A stretch of 64,000 nt of DNA, taken from the NCBI RefSeq assembly GCF_013085465.1, contig NZ_CP049838.1, positions 6,820,001-6,884,000 on the forward strand, in the 5' to 3' direction. Under the pieces are notes generated by a model. That model was not told where the DNA came from. It saw nothing but the letters and a program-made list of their open reading frames with translations, and made no database searches. Shown here piece after piece: positions 48,884 through 57,029 of this stretch. Made by a program: the position numbers and the translations under genes. Each line of letters opens with the position of its first letter. Positions within the stretch are counted from its first letter, which is position 1. The DNA comes from Streptomyces asoensis (GTDB lineage: Bacteria; Actinomycetota; Actinomycetes; Streptomycetales; Streptomycetaceae).

Positions 48884-50548
48884 TCAGGCGACGTTGACGG
48901 CCGTCCAGGCCGCCGCCACCGCCTTGTACTCGGTGCTGGTCGAGCCGTACAGCGCCGACGCCGCGCTCAGGGTCGCCGTGCGGGCGCCCGAGTAGGTGGT
49001 CGTCGAGGTCATGTAGGTCGTCAGCGCCTTGTACCAGATCTGGACGGCCTTGGCGCGTCCGATACCGGTGAGGGTGGAGCTGTTGTACGTCGGGGAGTTG
49101 TAGGCGACCCCGTTGATGGTCCGGCTGCCGCTGCCCTCGCTCAGCAGGAAGAAGAAGTGGTTCGCCGGGCCGGACGAGTAGTGCACGTCCAGGTTCTTCA
49201 GCGAGGACGACCAGTAGTTGGCCGAGCCGCCGTCCTTGCTCGGCTGGTCCATGTAGCGCAGCGGGGTGCCGTCGCCGTTGATGTTGATCTTCTCGCCGAT
49301 GAGGTAGTCACCGACGTCGGAGGTGTTCGCCGCGTAGAACTCGACGGCGGTGCCGAAGATGTCGGAGGTCGCCTCGTTGAGGCCGCCGGACTCGCCCGAG
49401 TAGTTCAGGCCCGCCGTGTTCGAGGTGACGCCGTGGGTCATCTCGTGGCCGGCCACGTCCAGCGAGGTCAGCGGGTGGGTGTTGCTCGACCCGTCGCCGT
49501 AGGTCATGCAGAAGCAGCTGTCGTCCCAGAAGGCGTTGACGTACGCGTTGCCGTAGTGGACGCGGGAGTACGCGGCGACGCCGTTGTTCTTGATGCCGCT
49601 GCGGCCGAACGTCGACTTGTAGAAGTCCCACGTCGCCTGCGCGCCGTACGCGGCGTCGACGGCGGCCGTCTGGTCCGTGGTCGAGCTGGAGGCGGCGCCG
49701 GTGCCCCAGGTGTCGTCCGCGTCGGTGAACAGCGTGCCCGCCGAAGAGGTCGTGGCGTGCGCCTTGTTGTACGTCTTGTGGCCGCCGCGCGTGCTGTCCG
49801 TCAGGTTGTACGTCGAGCCCGAGAGGGTCGTGCCGAGGGTCACCGTGCCCGAGTAGAGGCTCTTGCCGGTGCCGGTCTCGATGCCCTGGTACTCGTACAG
49901 CTTCTTGCCGGTGGCCGCGTCGGTGATGACGTGCAGCTCGTTCGGGGTGCCGTCGTCCTGGAGACCGCCGACGACCGTCTCGTAGGCGAGGACCGGCTTG
50001 CTGCCGTTGCCGGCCCAGATCACCTTGCGGGGCGCGTCGCTGGCCTCGGTGCTGGCGGAGCCGGCGTCCTTGGCGAGGGTCAGGGCCTGCTTCTCGGCCT
50101 TGGCGGCGGTGACGACGGGGGTGAGCGAGGCGACCTTGATGGTGGTGTTCGTCGCCTTGGTGACGCCCTTGTTCGCGCCCGCGGCCGACTCGTGGACGAC
50201 CAGGTCGCCGCCGAGGACCGGCAGACCCGCGTAGGTCCGCTCGTAGCGCGTGTGGACCGTGCCGTCCGCGTCCTTCACGACGTCGCGCACGACCAGCTTC
50301 TCCTGAACGCCCAGGCCTATCTCCTGCGCGGTCTCGGGCGCGTCGGCCTGCTTGTCCTGGATCAGGGCGGTGCGGGCGGCCGGGGCCAGCGCGGTGGGCA
50401 CGGCGAGGGGCGTCGCACCGGTGGCGTCCGCCGGGGTCTGGGCGGCGGCGGTACCGGCGGTCAGGCCGGTGGTGACCAGGGCTCCGGCCGCCACGGCGGT
50501 GGCGATGGCCAGAGTGGTGCGCTTGTGACGCGCGTAGAGGGAGGTCAC
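48884..50548 (-). CDS. secreted neutral zinc metalloprotease, M4 (thermolysin) family
   Basis: 554 residues. Signal peptide ~1-36 (LAIATAVAAGALVTTGLTAGTAAAQ). FTP/PepSY propeptide ~55-220 (KLVVRDVVKDADGTVHTRYERTYAGLPVLGGDLVVH), then the M4 catalytic domain with GHEMTHGV (zinc His and Glu), GGLNEATSDIFG (third ligand Glu) and the C-terminal domain with VHYSSGPANHFFF (catalytic His). It ends after ATWTAVNVA-like sequence, with no extra domain. Start GTG 50548 with GGAGC. It shares nearly the same prodomain and active-site sequence with the upstream gene, so the two are tandem paralogues. Confidence 0.95.
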   Translation of the reverse strand: MTSLYARHKRTTLAIATAVAAGALVTTGLTAGTAAAQTPADATGATPLAVPTALAPAARTALIQDKQADAPETAQEIGLGVQEKLVVRDVVKDADGTVHTRYERTYAGLPVLGGDLVVHESAAGANKGVTKATNTTIKVASLTPVVTAAKAEKQALTLAKDAGSASTEASDAPRKVIWAGNGSKPVLAYETVVGGLQDDGTPNELHVITDAATGKKLYEYQGIETGTGKSLYSGTVTLGTTLSGSTYNLTDSTRGGHKTYNKAHATTSSAGTLFTDADDTWGTGAASSSTTDQTAAVDAAYGAQATWDFYKSTFGRSGIKNNGVAAYSRVHYGNAYVNAFWDDSCFCMTYGDGSSNTHPLTSLDVAGHEMTHGVTSNTAGLNYSGESGGLNEATSDIFGTAVEFYAANTSDVGDYLIGEKININGDGTPLRYMDQPSKDGGSANYWSSSLKNLDVHYSSGPANHFFFLLSEGSGSRTINGVAYNSPTYNSSTLTGIGRAKAVQIWYKALTTYMTSTTTYSGARTATLSAASALYGSTSTEYKAVAAAWTAVNVA

Positions 50549-50868
50549 ACAAGCTCCTTGGATGTGGGGGTGCCCGGGCAGCGTGGGGTGGCTGTCCGTG
50601 ACTGCTGTGAAGTTGTGCGGCGGGTGACAGGAAGACTGGCATCAAGGCGCGTACATGTCAGGACCCCGAAGTGATGTTGGCTGAAAATCAACTGTCTGGT
50701 GAACATTGCCGGAATGTAAACGGACTTGACCTGGGTCAAAGGCCAACAGGGCGTAGGTAAGGCGCTGGCAAAAAGGGGGCGCCGCCCCAGGGGAGTCGAA
50801 ACTCCCGGGGCGGCGTCCTGTGCGCTGTCTCTCGGTCGGCTGTGTACGACCCCTGCGGGGCCTGTGGC
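50549..50868 (-). promoter_or_regulatory. 320-base gap between the two M4 proteases: promoter region and terminator
   Basis: No coding frame. The left part (50640-50745) is AT-rich for this genome and should hold the promoter of the left protease; it includes the palindrome TTGACC-TG-GGTCAA (50726-50739). The right part holds the terminator at 50780-50815. Confidence 0.6.
50780..50815 (-). terminator. terminator of the P-domain M4 protease
   Basis: CGCCGCCCC (50780-50788) pairs with GGGGCGGCG (50807-50815), and GGGAGT (50791-50796) with ACTCCC (50801-50806), loop CGAA, with an AG bulge. On the minus strand the stem is followed by a CCCCCTTTTT run, a good intrinsic terminator. Confidence 0.85.
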
Positions 50869-52923
50869 CTACAGGAAGGTCAGTTTCCAGCTGTTGATGT
50901 AGCCGGTGTCCTGGGCCGCGTTGTCCTGGACCCGCAACTTCCAGACCCCGTTGGCGACCTCGGAGGAGGCGTTCACGGTGTACGTGGTGTTGATGTTGTC
51001 CGTGCTGCCGCCGGTGCCGTACGCCTTCAGTGTGTAGGCCGTGCCGTCGGGGGCGAGCAACTGCACCTGGAGGTCACCGATGTAGGTGTGGACGATGTTG
51101 ACCGCCACCGCGAGGTTCGAGGGCGCGTTGCCGGTCCGGCCGGAGACGGTGACCGAGGACGTGACCGCCGCCCCGTTGTCCGGAATCGATACGTCGGCGG
51201 TGTTCTCGAAGGAGGTGCCGCCACCGCCGCCCCCGCCGTCGGAACGGGCGCCGACCGCGACGCCGGCCCACGCGTCCTGCACCGCCTTGTACTCGGTCGA
51301 GGTCGTGCCGTACAGCTCACCGGCCGCCGCCAGCGTGCCGGTGCGGGCCGCCGCGTAGTTGGTGGTCGTGGTGAACTTCGTGGTCAGCGCGCGGAACCAG
51401 ATCTTCTCCGCCTTGTCGCGGCCGATGCCGGTGACCGGAAGGCCGTCCGCGGTCGCGGAGTTGTAGCTGACGCCGTTGATGACCTTGGCGCCGCTGCCCT
51501 CCGACAGGAGGTAGAAGAAGTGGTTCGCCGGGCCGGACGAGTAGTGGACGTCGACCGATCCGATCCCCGAGTACCAACTGTCCTTCGACGCACCGTCCTT
51601 GCTCGGCTTGTCCATGTAACGCAGCGGCGAGCCGTCGCCGTTGATGTCGATCTCCTCGCCGATGAGGTAGTCACCGACGTCGGAGGCGTTCTGCGCGTAG
51701 AACTCGACCGAGGTGCCGAAGATGTCCGAGGTCGCCTCGTTGAGGCCGCCGGACTCACCGCTGTAGTTGAGGCCCGCGGTGTTGGCGGTGACGCCGTGCG
51801 TCATCTCGTGGCCGGCCACGTCGATCGCGGTGAGCGGGTGGGTGTTGCCCGAGCCGTCGCCGTACGTCATGCAGAAGCAGCTGTCCTGCCAGAACGCGTT
51901 GACGTAGTTGTTGCCGTAGTGGACCCGGGAGTACGCGCCGACGCCGTCGCCCCTGATGCCGGAGCGGCCGTGCACGTTCTTGTAGTAGTCCCAGGTCAGG
52001 GCAGCGCCGTAGTGCGCGTCGGCGGCCGCGGTCTCCAGGTTCGACGCGGCGCCGGTGCCCCAGACGTCGTCGGAGCCCGAGAAGAGCGTGCCGGTGCCGG
52101 AGGTGCCCCGGTTGAGGTTGTACGTCTTGTGGCCGCCGCGCGCCCCGTCGGTCAGGTTGTACGTCGACCCCGACTGCGTGGTGCCGAGGGTCACCTGGCC
52201 GCTGTACATGGTGTTGCCGGTGCCGGTCTCGACGCCCTGGTACTCGTACAGCTTCGCGCCGGTGGTGGCGTCGGTGATGACGTGCAGCTCGTTCGGGGTG
52301 CCGTCCTCCTGGAGGCCGCCGACGACCGTCTCGTACGCCAGGACCGGGGTGCCGTTCGCCGCCCAGATCACCTTGCGCGGCGCGCGGTTCGTGTCCGCCT
52401 GCTCGGCGCCGGCGGCCGTGGCGAGGCTCAGCGCCTGCTTCTCCGCCTTGGCCGCGCTGAGGGTGGGCGAGAGCGAGGCGACCTTGATGGCCGTCCGGGT
52501 GGCCTTGGTGACGCCCTCGGTGGCGCCGGACTTCGCGGTCTCGACGACCAGGTCGCCGCCGAGCACCGGCAGACCGCCGTAGGTGCGCTCGTAGCGGGTG
52601 TGCAGGGTGCCGTCGGCGTCCTTGACGACGTCACGGACGACGAGCGCCTCCTTGGCGCCGAGTCCCAACTCCTTGGCGGTGGCCGCCTTGTCGGCGTCCG
52701 CGTCGCGTATCAGCGTGGCGCGCTGGGCGGGGGTGAGGCGCACCGACTCGGCGCCCGGGTTGGCCTGGCCGGCCGCCTGCGGTGCCTTCACCGGGGCGGC
52801 GGTCGCGGCGCCGGACTGCACGGCGGCGGCGATGAGCGCGGAGACGCCGACGAGGGCGACGGCCGCGGCACGACGGGAGGTGCTGTGGGGGGTGCGTCTG
52901 CGAGAGGGACTGCTGCTCAACAC
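50869..52923 (-). CDS. secreted M4 metalloprotease with C-terminal P (proprotein convertase) domain
   Basis: 684 residues from GTG 52923, three bases after AAGGAG. Signal peptide with basic start (SRRRTPHSTSRRAAAVALVGVSAL...SGAATAAP), propeptide with KEALVVRDVVKDADGTLHTRYERTYGGLPVLGGDLVV, M4 domain (GHEMTHGV, GGLNEATSDIFG, VHYSSGPANHFFYLL), a poly-Gly linker (SDGGGGGGGTS), then ~110 residues of P/Homo-B domain (FENTADVSIPDNGAAVTSSV...ASSEVANGVWKLRVQDNAAQD). The P domain may bind substrate or calcium or help folding. Frame from 52944 would add 7 residues without ribosome site. Paralogue of 48884-50548, which lacks the P domain. Confidence 0.95.
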   Translation of the reverse strand: MLSSSPSRRRTPHSTSRRAAAVALVGVSALIAAAVQSGAATAAPVKAPQAAGQANPGAESVRLTPAQRATLIRDADADKAATAKELGLGAKEALVVRDVVKDADGTLHTRYERTYGGLPVLGGDLVVETAKSGATEGVTKATRTAIKVASLSPTLSAAKAEKQALSLATAAGAEQADTNRAPRKVIWAANGTPVLAYETVVGGLQEDGTPNELHVITDATTGAKLYEYQGVETGTGNTMYSGQVTLGTTQSGSTYNLTDGARGGHKTYNLNRGTSGTGTLFSGSDDVWGTGAASNLETAAADAHYGAALTWDYYKNVHGRSGIRGDGVGAYSRVHYGNNYVNAFWQDSCFCMTYGDGSGNTHPLTAIDVAGHEMTHGVTANTAGLNYSGESGGLNEATSDIFGTSVEFYAQNASDVGDYLIGEEIDINGDGSPLRYMDKPSKDGASKDSWYSGIGSVDVHYSSGPANHFFYLLSEGSGAKVINGVSYNSATADGLPVTGIGRDKAEKIWFRALTTKFTTTTNYAAARTGTLAAAGELYGTTSTEYKAVQDAWAGVAVGARSDGGGGGGGTSFENTADVSIPDNGAAVTSSVTVSGRTGNAPSNLAVAVNIVHTYIGDLQVQLLAPDGTAYTLKAYGTGGSTDNINTTYTVNASSEVANGVWKLRVQDNAAQDTGYINSWKLTFL

Positions 52924-53392
52924 TGACTCCTTCTGCGCGGCCACGGGTCACGCGGCCAGGGGAGACCCGACGGCGGGTGAGCCGTGCGGGCACGACAAAG
53001 GCGGTACGCAGAACAAAGGCGGTACGTGGAGCGGGCTTAGCTGTGGGGTTGCTGTGAACCAGCAGTGGGAAGAGTGGCAGGGGATTGCGCTATCTGTCAG
53101 GAGCGCGTCAGGAAGTTGGCCGGAAACGGTTCGTTGTCCGGTAATTCATGTTCGATATGCGGTCGATTGGTCGGCAGGACATGTCGAGTCGTCCGCAGGA
53201 CCTGTGGTCAGGCGAACCCGAGCACGAGCCCGGCCCCGAGCTCGTGCCGCCGCCGGATGACCCCGCGCGGACGAAGGGGCCAGGTTCTGCTCCTGGCGCG
53301 CCGCGCGCGCTGCGGGACACCGCGAGCAGCGCGGCGGCGATCGCCACCAGTGCTCCCGCTGGGCCCGTTTCCGGAGCGGGGCGAACAGCGGA
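52924..53392. other. 469-base intergenic region, no supported gene
   Basis: Contains the upstream region of the P-domain protease gene at the left, with the 14-base direct repeat ACAAAGGCGGTACG at 52995-53008 and 53013-53026. The right side (53108-53392) has two short overlapping minus-strand frames; one encodes a hydrophobic run (LVAIAAALLAVSRSARG), the other SGPNPDPLFAPLRKRAQREH, as if a small membrane protein had been frameshifted. Too weak to call as a gene. Confidence 0.55.
52995..53026 (-). repeat. 14-bp direct repeat upstream of the P-domain M4 protease
   Basis: ACAAAGGCGGTACG occurs at 52995-53008 and 53013-53026, 18-base period, about 70-100 bases upstream of the protease start. Tandem activator-binding sites are one possibility. 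Confidence 0.6.
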
Positions 53393-55165
53393 TCAGGATT
53401 CGGTCCGCTCACCGTGCCAGGTCCGCCAGAGTGCCGCGTACGCGCCGTCCGCCGTCACCAGCGCCTCGTGTGTGCCGAGTTCGGTGAGACGGCCGTCCTG
53501 CATCACGGCGACCCGGTCCGCGTCGTGCGCGGTGTGCAGGCGGTGGGCGATGGCGATGACGGTCCGGCCCCGGAGCACGGCGGCCAGGGCCCGCTCGGTG
53601 TGCCGGGCGGTCGCCGGATCCAGCAGCGCCGTCGCCTCGTCCAGGATCAGCGTGTGCGGATCGGCCAGCACCACCCGGGCCAGGGCGAGTTGCTGGGCCT
53701 GCGAGCCGTCCGTACGGGTACCGCCCCCGCCGAGCCCGGCGTCGAGGCCGCCGGGCAGCTCCCGGACCCAGTCGGCGGCGCCGACCGTGGCCAGCGCCGC
53801 CCACAACTGTGCGTCGCTCGCGGCCGGTTCGGCGATCAGCAGGTTGTCGCGGACCGTACCGAGGAAGACATGGTGCTCCTGGGTGACCAGCACCACCTGT
53901 CGGCGCAGCGTCTCCGGCGCCAGCTCCGCGACCGGCACCCCGCCCACCGTCACCGTGCCCGTGCTCGGCGCGTCCACGCCCGCGAGCAGCCTGCTCAGCG
54001 TGGTCTTGCCCGCGCCCGACGGGCCGACGACCGCGAGCCGCTCCCCGGGCCGCACCGTCAGGTCGACCCCGCGCAGCACCTCGCCGCCGCGCTCGTAGGC
54101 GTACCGCACGCCCGTCACGTCGATCCGGTCGTCCGCCGGAGTGCGCGCCCCGCCGTCCGGCTCGGCGCGCGGCGCCCGGGCCAGGCCTTCCACCCGGGCG
54201 AACGAGGCGCCGCTGCTCTGGAGTTGTTCGACGCGCACCAGGATCTGGTCCAGCGGTTCGGTGAACTGCCGCAGATACAGCGCGGCCGCCACCACCGCGC
54301 CCAGGCTCATCGCGCCCCGCGCGTGCAGCGCGCCACCCAGCAGCAGCACGCCCGCCACCGGCAGCGAGTACGACACCTCGATCACCGGGAAGAACACCGT
54401 GCGCAGGTAGAGGGTCCGGAAGCGGGTGCGGCGCGAGATCTCCAGCGCGTCCTGGGCGGCCGCGGTCCGCCGCTCCTGGAGCTGGAACGCCTCGACCGTG
54501 CGCGCCCCGGACGCGGTGGCGGCGACGATCTCGGCGACCTCGGAGGTGGCCGCGCCCTCGGCGAGGTAGGCCGCGCGCGCCCGCCGCAGATACCAGCGCA
54601 GCGCGAACCAGATCGGGGTCAGTCCCAGCACTCCGATCGCCCCGAGCAGCGGGTCGATCACGAACACCGCGCCGAGCGTGAACAGCGCCTGGACCGTGCA
54701 GACCAGCAGCTCGGGCCCGGCGTCCCGCAGGGTCGTGCCCACGGCCGCCACGTCGGCGGTGCCGCGCGTGGTCAGATCGCCGGTGCCGGCCCGCTCCACC
54801 ACCGACGCGGGCAGTGCGAGCGCCCGCCCGACGAACTCCTCCCGCACCCGTGCCAGCGTCCGCTCGCCGAAGCGGTGTCCCGCGTACCGGGCCCAGCGGG
54901 CCAGCAGCAGCTGCGCGAGCGCGCAGGCCAGGATCGCCGCCGCCAGCCGGTCCACGGCCCCGGCGCCGTGCCCGGCCCGCACCTCGTCGATGATCCGCCC
55001 CAGCAGCCACGGCCCGGCCAGCCCGGCCCCGGCGGCCAGCACGTTCAGGGCGAGGGCGCCGGTGAAGGCCCGCCGGTCGGCCCGCAACAGCCGGGCCGCC
55101 GCCCGGCGCACGTCACCGGGCTCGGCGACCGGCAGCCGTCCCGAGCCCCCGTCGATCACCGTCAC
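53393..55165 (-). CDS. ABC half-transporter (exporter), subunit with intact Walker motifs and degenerate signature
   Basis: 590 residues: six-TM exporter domain (~35-310) and ATPase (~345-590). Walker A GPSGAGKTT (Lys387), Q-loop Gln429, Walker B LILDE with catalytic Glu510, H-loop His541 are all present. The signature is TDGSQ (485-489) instead of LSGGQ, losing the Leu and the key first Ser. It starts with GTG 55165, overlapping the preceding half-transporter's stop by four bases. The two should form a heterodimer in which only the site made from this Walker A and the partner's LSGGQ can hydrolyse ATP. Substrate unknown. Last gene of a four-gene ABC run. Confidence 0.92.
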   Translation of the reverse strand: MTVIDGGSGRLPVAEPGDVRRAAARLLRADRRAFTGALALNVLAAGAGLAGPWLLGRIIDEVRAGHGAGAVDRLAAAILACALAQLLLARWARYAGHRFGERTLARVREEFVGRALALPASVVERAGTGDLTTRGTADVAAVGTTLRDAGPELLVCTVQALFTLGAVFVIDPLLGAIGVLGLTPIWFALRWYLRRARAAYLAEGAATSEVAEIVAATASGARTVEAFQLQERRTAAAQDALEISRRTRFRTLYLRTVFFPVIEVSYSLPVAGVLLLGGALHARGAMSLGAVVAAALYLRQFTEPLDQILVRVEQLQSSGASFARVEGLARAPRAEPDGGARTPADDRIDVTGVRYAYERGGEVLRGVDLTVRPGERLAVVGPSGAGKTTLSRLLAGVDAPSTGTVTVGGVPVAELAPETLRRQVVLVTQEHHVFLGTVRDNLLIAEPAASDAQLWAALATVGAADWVRELPGGLDAGLGGGGTRTDGSQAQQLALARVVLADPHTLILDEATALLDPATARHTERALAAVLRGRTVIAIAHRLHTAHDADRVAVMQDGRLTELGTHEALVTADGAYAALWRTWHGERTES

Positions 55166-56991
55166 CGCGCAACCTCCTCGGCACCGGCACCGGCACCGGC
55201 ACCCGTGTCCGAATCCGTGCCCGTGTCCCCACTCATATCGTCACCCGTGTTCCTGTCCGGGTCCGGGTCCGGAACGGTGTCGTCGGTGTCTCGTGCCACC
55301 AAGGCCCGGTATCCCGGCTCCCGCTCCAGCAGGTCGTGGTGGTGGCCGGTTGCCGTCACCTTTCCGTCGACCAGGTAGTGGACGGTGTCCGCCTGGGCGA
55401 GGAGCAGCGGGGAGGTGGTGGTCACCACCGTGGTCCGGCCCGTCCGTGCCGCGCGCAGCCGCTGGGCGACCGCCGCCTCCGTGTGCGCGTCGAGCGCCGA
55501 GGTCGGCTCGACGGCCAGCAGTGTCCCGGGGTCGGCGAGCAACGCCCGCACCAGCCGGACCCGTTGCCGCTGGCCCCCGGAAAGGCTGCGGCCCTGTGCG
55601 GTCACGGCTGACTCGAGTCCTTCCGGCAGGCCCTGCACGATGTCGTCCGCGGCCGCCGCCCACACCGCCCGCCCGACGTCCGCCGACGAGGCCGTACGCC
55701 GTCCGCCCACCACCTCGCGCAGACTCCCGGCGAACAGGTCGGCCTCGTTGTCGGCGACCAGGATCCGGTCCCTGACCTGGTCCAGGGGGACGGCGTCCAG
55801 CCGTACCCCGCCCCAGTTGGCTTCCGTGGGGCCGTACCGGCCGAGCCGGTCCACGACGGCGGTCACTTCCGCGTGCCGCGCGCCGACCAGCGCGGTCAGC
55901 CGGCCCGGTGCCACCCGTACACCCGAGACGGGGTCGTGCAGCACCGACGGCTCGATCGGCGCGTCGGCGACACCGGTGGCGGTGCCGGTGCCGGTGTCGG
56001 GGGCCGGTTCCAGCCGCAGCAGCCGTACGACGCGCCGGGCGGCCACCACGGCCCGGCTGAGCTGGTAGCCCATGTCGACGAGGAACGCCACCGGGCCGAT
56101 CAGGACCGCGACATAGCCGTACACAGACACCAACTCGCCGACCGTCATGTCCCCCTGGGCGGCGAGCCGGGCCGCCAGCCAGGTCACCACGGCCAGGAAC
56201 AGCGTCGGCAGGCCCATCCCGAGCGCCTGCATCCAGCTGGTGACCGCGCCGACCCGGTAGCCCTGCGCCCGCAGCCGCTGCGAGTCGCGGTCGAAGGAGG
56301 CCGCGAACAGCTCCTTGCCGCCGAGCCCGTTGAGCACCCGCAGCCCGCCCGCGAGATCGCCGATCCGCGCGGTGAGCACTCCCTGCCGCTCCCGGTACTC
56401 GGCCTCCGTGCCCTGCAACCGTGACATCAGCGGTCCGACCAGCACCGCGACCACCGGCATCCCCAGCAGCACGACCGCCGCCAGCAGCGGCGACACCGAC
56501 AGCAGCAGCCCGGCGACGAAGACATAGACGACGACCGAGCCGACACCCGGCCCGATCACCGTCAGCGCGCCCGCGATCGTGTGCACGTCGCTCACCCCGA
56601 TGGTGACGACCTCCGCGGCCCCCACCTGGCGCGGCAGCTCGGCGCCGAGCCGTGTCGTGTGCCTCACGACGACCTTGGTGGTGCGGAAGTACGCGTCCAT
56701 GCGCACCCGGGTCATCGTGCGGTGCCGCATGATGCTCACCCAGGCGTTGAGCGCGCCCACCGCGAACAGGGCCGCCGTCCAGCCGGCCAGCGCCGCCGTG
56801 TCACCGGGTTCGAGACCGTCGTCCACCGCCTTCGACAGCAGGTACGGCGCCACCGCCAGCAGCACCATCCAGACGCTGGCCAGCACCGCCCCGGCCAGCG
56901 CCCGCCAGGGCTGGCAGCGCACCAGCCACGCCAGGTACGCCCAGCCGCCGCGGCGGTCGGGCGTGCCGGGATCCTCGTACGCGTCGATCAT
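55162..56991 (-). CDS. ABC half-transporter (exporter), subunit with destroyed ATP site and intact signature
   Basis: 609 residues: TM domain ~20-325, ATPase-like domain ~350-560, acidic/Asp-Thr-rich tail (DDTVPDPDPDRNTGDD and Gly-Ala repeats). Walker A is GARHAEVT (370-377), with no GK[ST]. Walker B reads LLAVE with Asp replaced by Val. The H-loop His is absent (VVTTTSPLLL). The Q-loop is also changed (VADNEADLF). In contrast the signature LSGGQRQR (470-477) is perfect. It therefore cannot form a canonical ATP site itself but can complete its partner's. Starts at ATG 56991; follows the next ABC gene by 38 bases on the same strand. Confidence 0.92.
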   Translation of the reverse strand: MIDAYEDPGTPDRRGGWAYLAWLVRCQPWRALAGAVLASVWMVLLAVAPYLLSKAVDDGLEPGDTAALAGWTAALFAVGALNAWVSIMRHRTMTRVRMDAYFRTTKVVVRHTTRLGAELPRQVGAAEVVTIGVSDVHTIAGALTVIGPGVGSVVVYVFVAGLLLSVSPLLAAVVLLGMPVVAVLVGPLMSRLQGTEAEYRERQGVLTARIGDLAGGLRVLNGLGGKELFAASFDRDSQRLRAQGYRVGAVTSWMQALGMGLPTLFLAVVTWLAARLAAQGDMTVGELVSVYGYVAVLIGPVAFLVDMGYQLSRAVVAARRVVRLLRLEPAPDTGTGTATGVADAPIEPSVLHDPVSGVRVAPGRLTALVGARHAEVTAVVDRLGRYGPTEANWGGVRLDAVPLDQVRDRILVADNEADLFAGSLREVVGGRRTASSADVGRAVWAAAADDIVQGLPEGLESAVTAQGRSLSGGQRQRVRLVRALLADPGTLLAVEPTSALDAHTEAAVAQRLRAARTGRTTVVTTTSPLLLAQADTVHYLVDGKVTATGHHHDLLEREPGYRALVARDTDDTVPDPDPDRNTGDDMSGDTGTDSDTGAGAGAGAEEVAR

Positions 56992-57029
56992 CCACTCGTC
57001 CTTCCGGCCCCCGTCGTCCCCCTGGATGC

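Noticed and set aside
50842..52926. 694-codon + strand frame opposite the P-domain M4 protease
   Set aside because: Val/Arg/Gly-rich shadow; the minus strand encodes complete M4 and P domain motifs.
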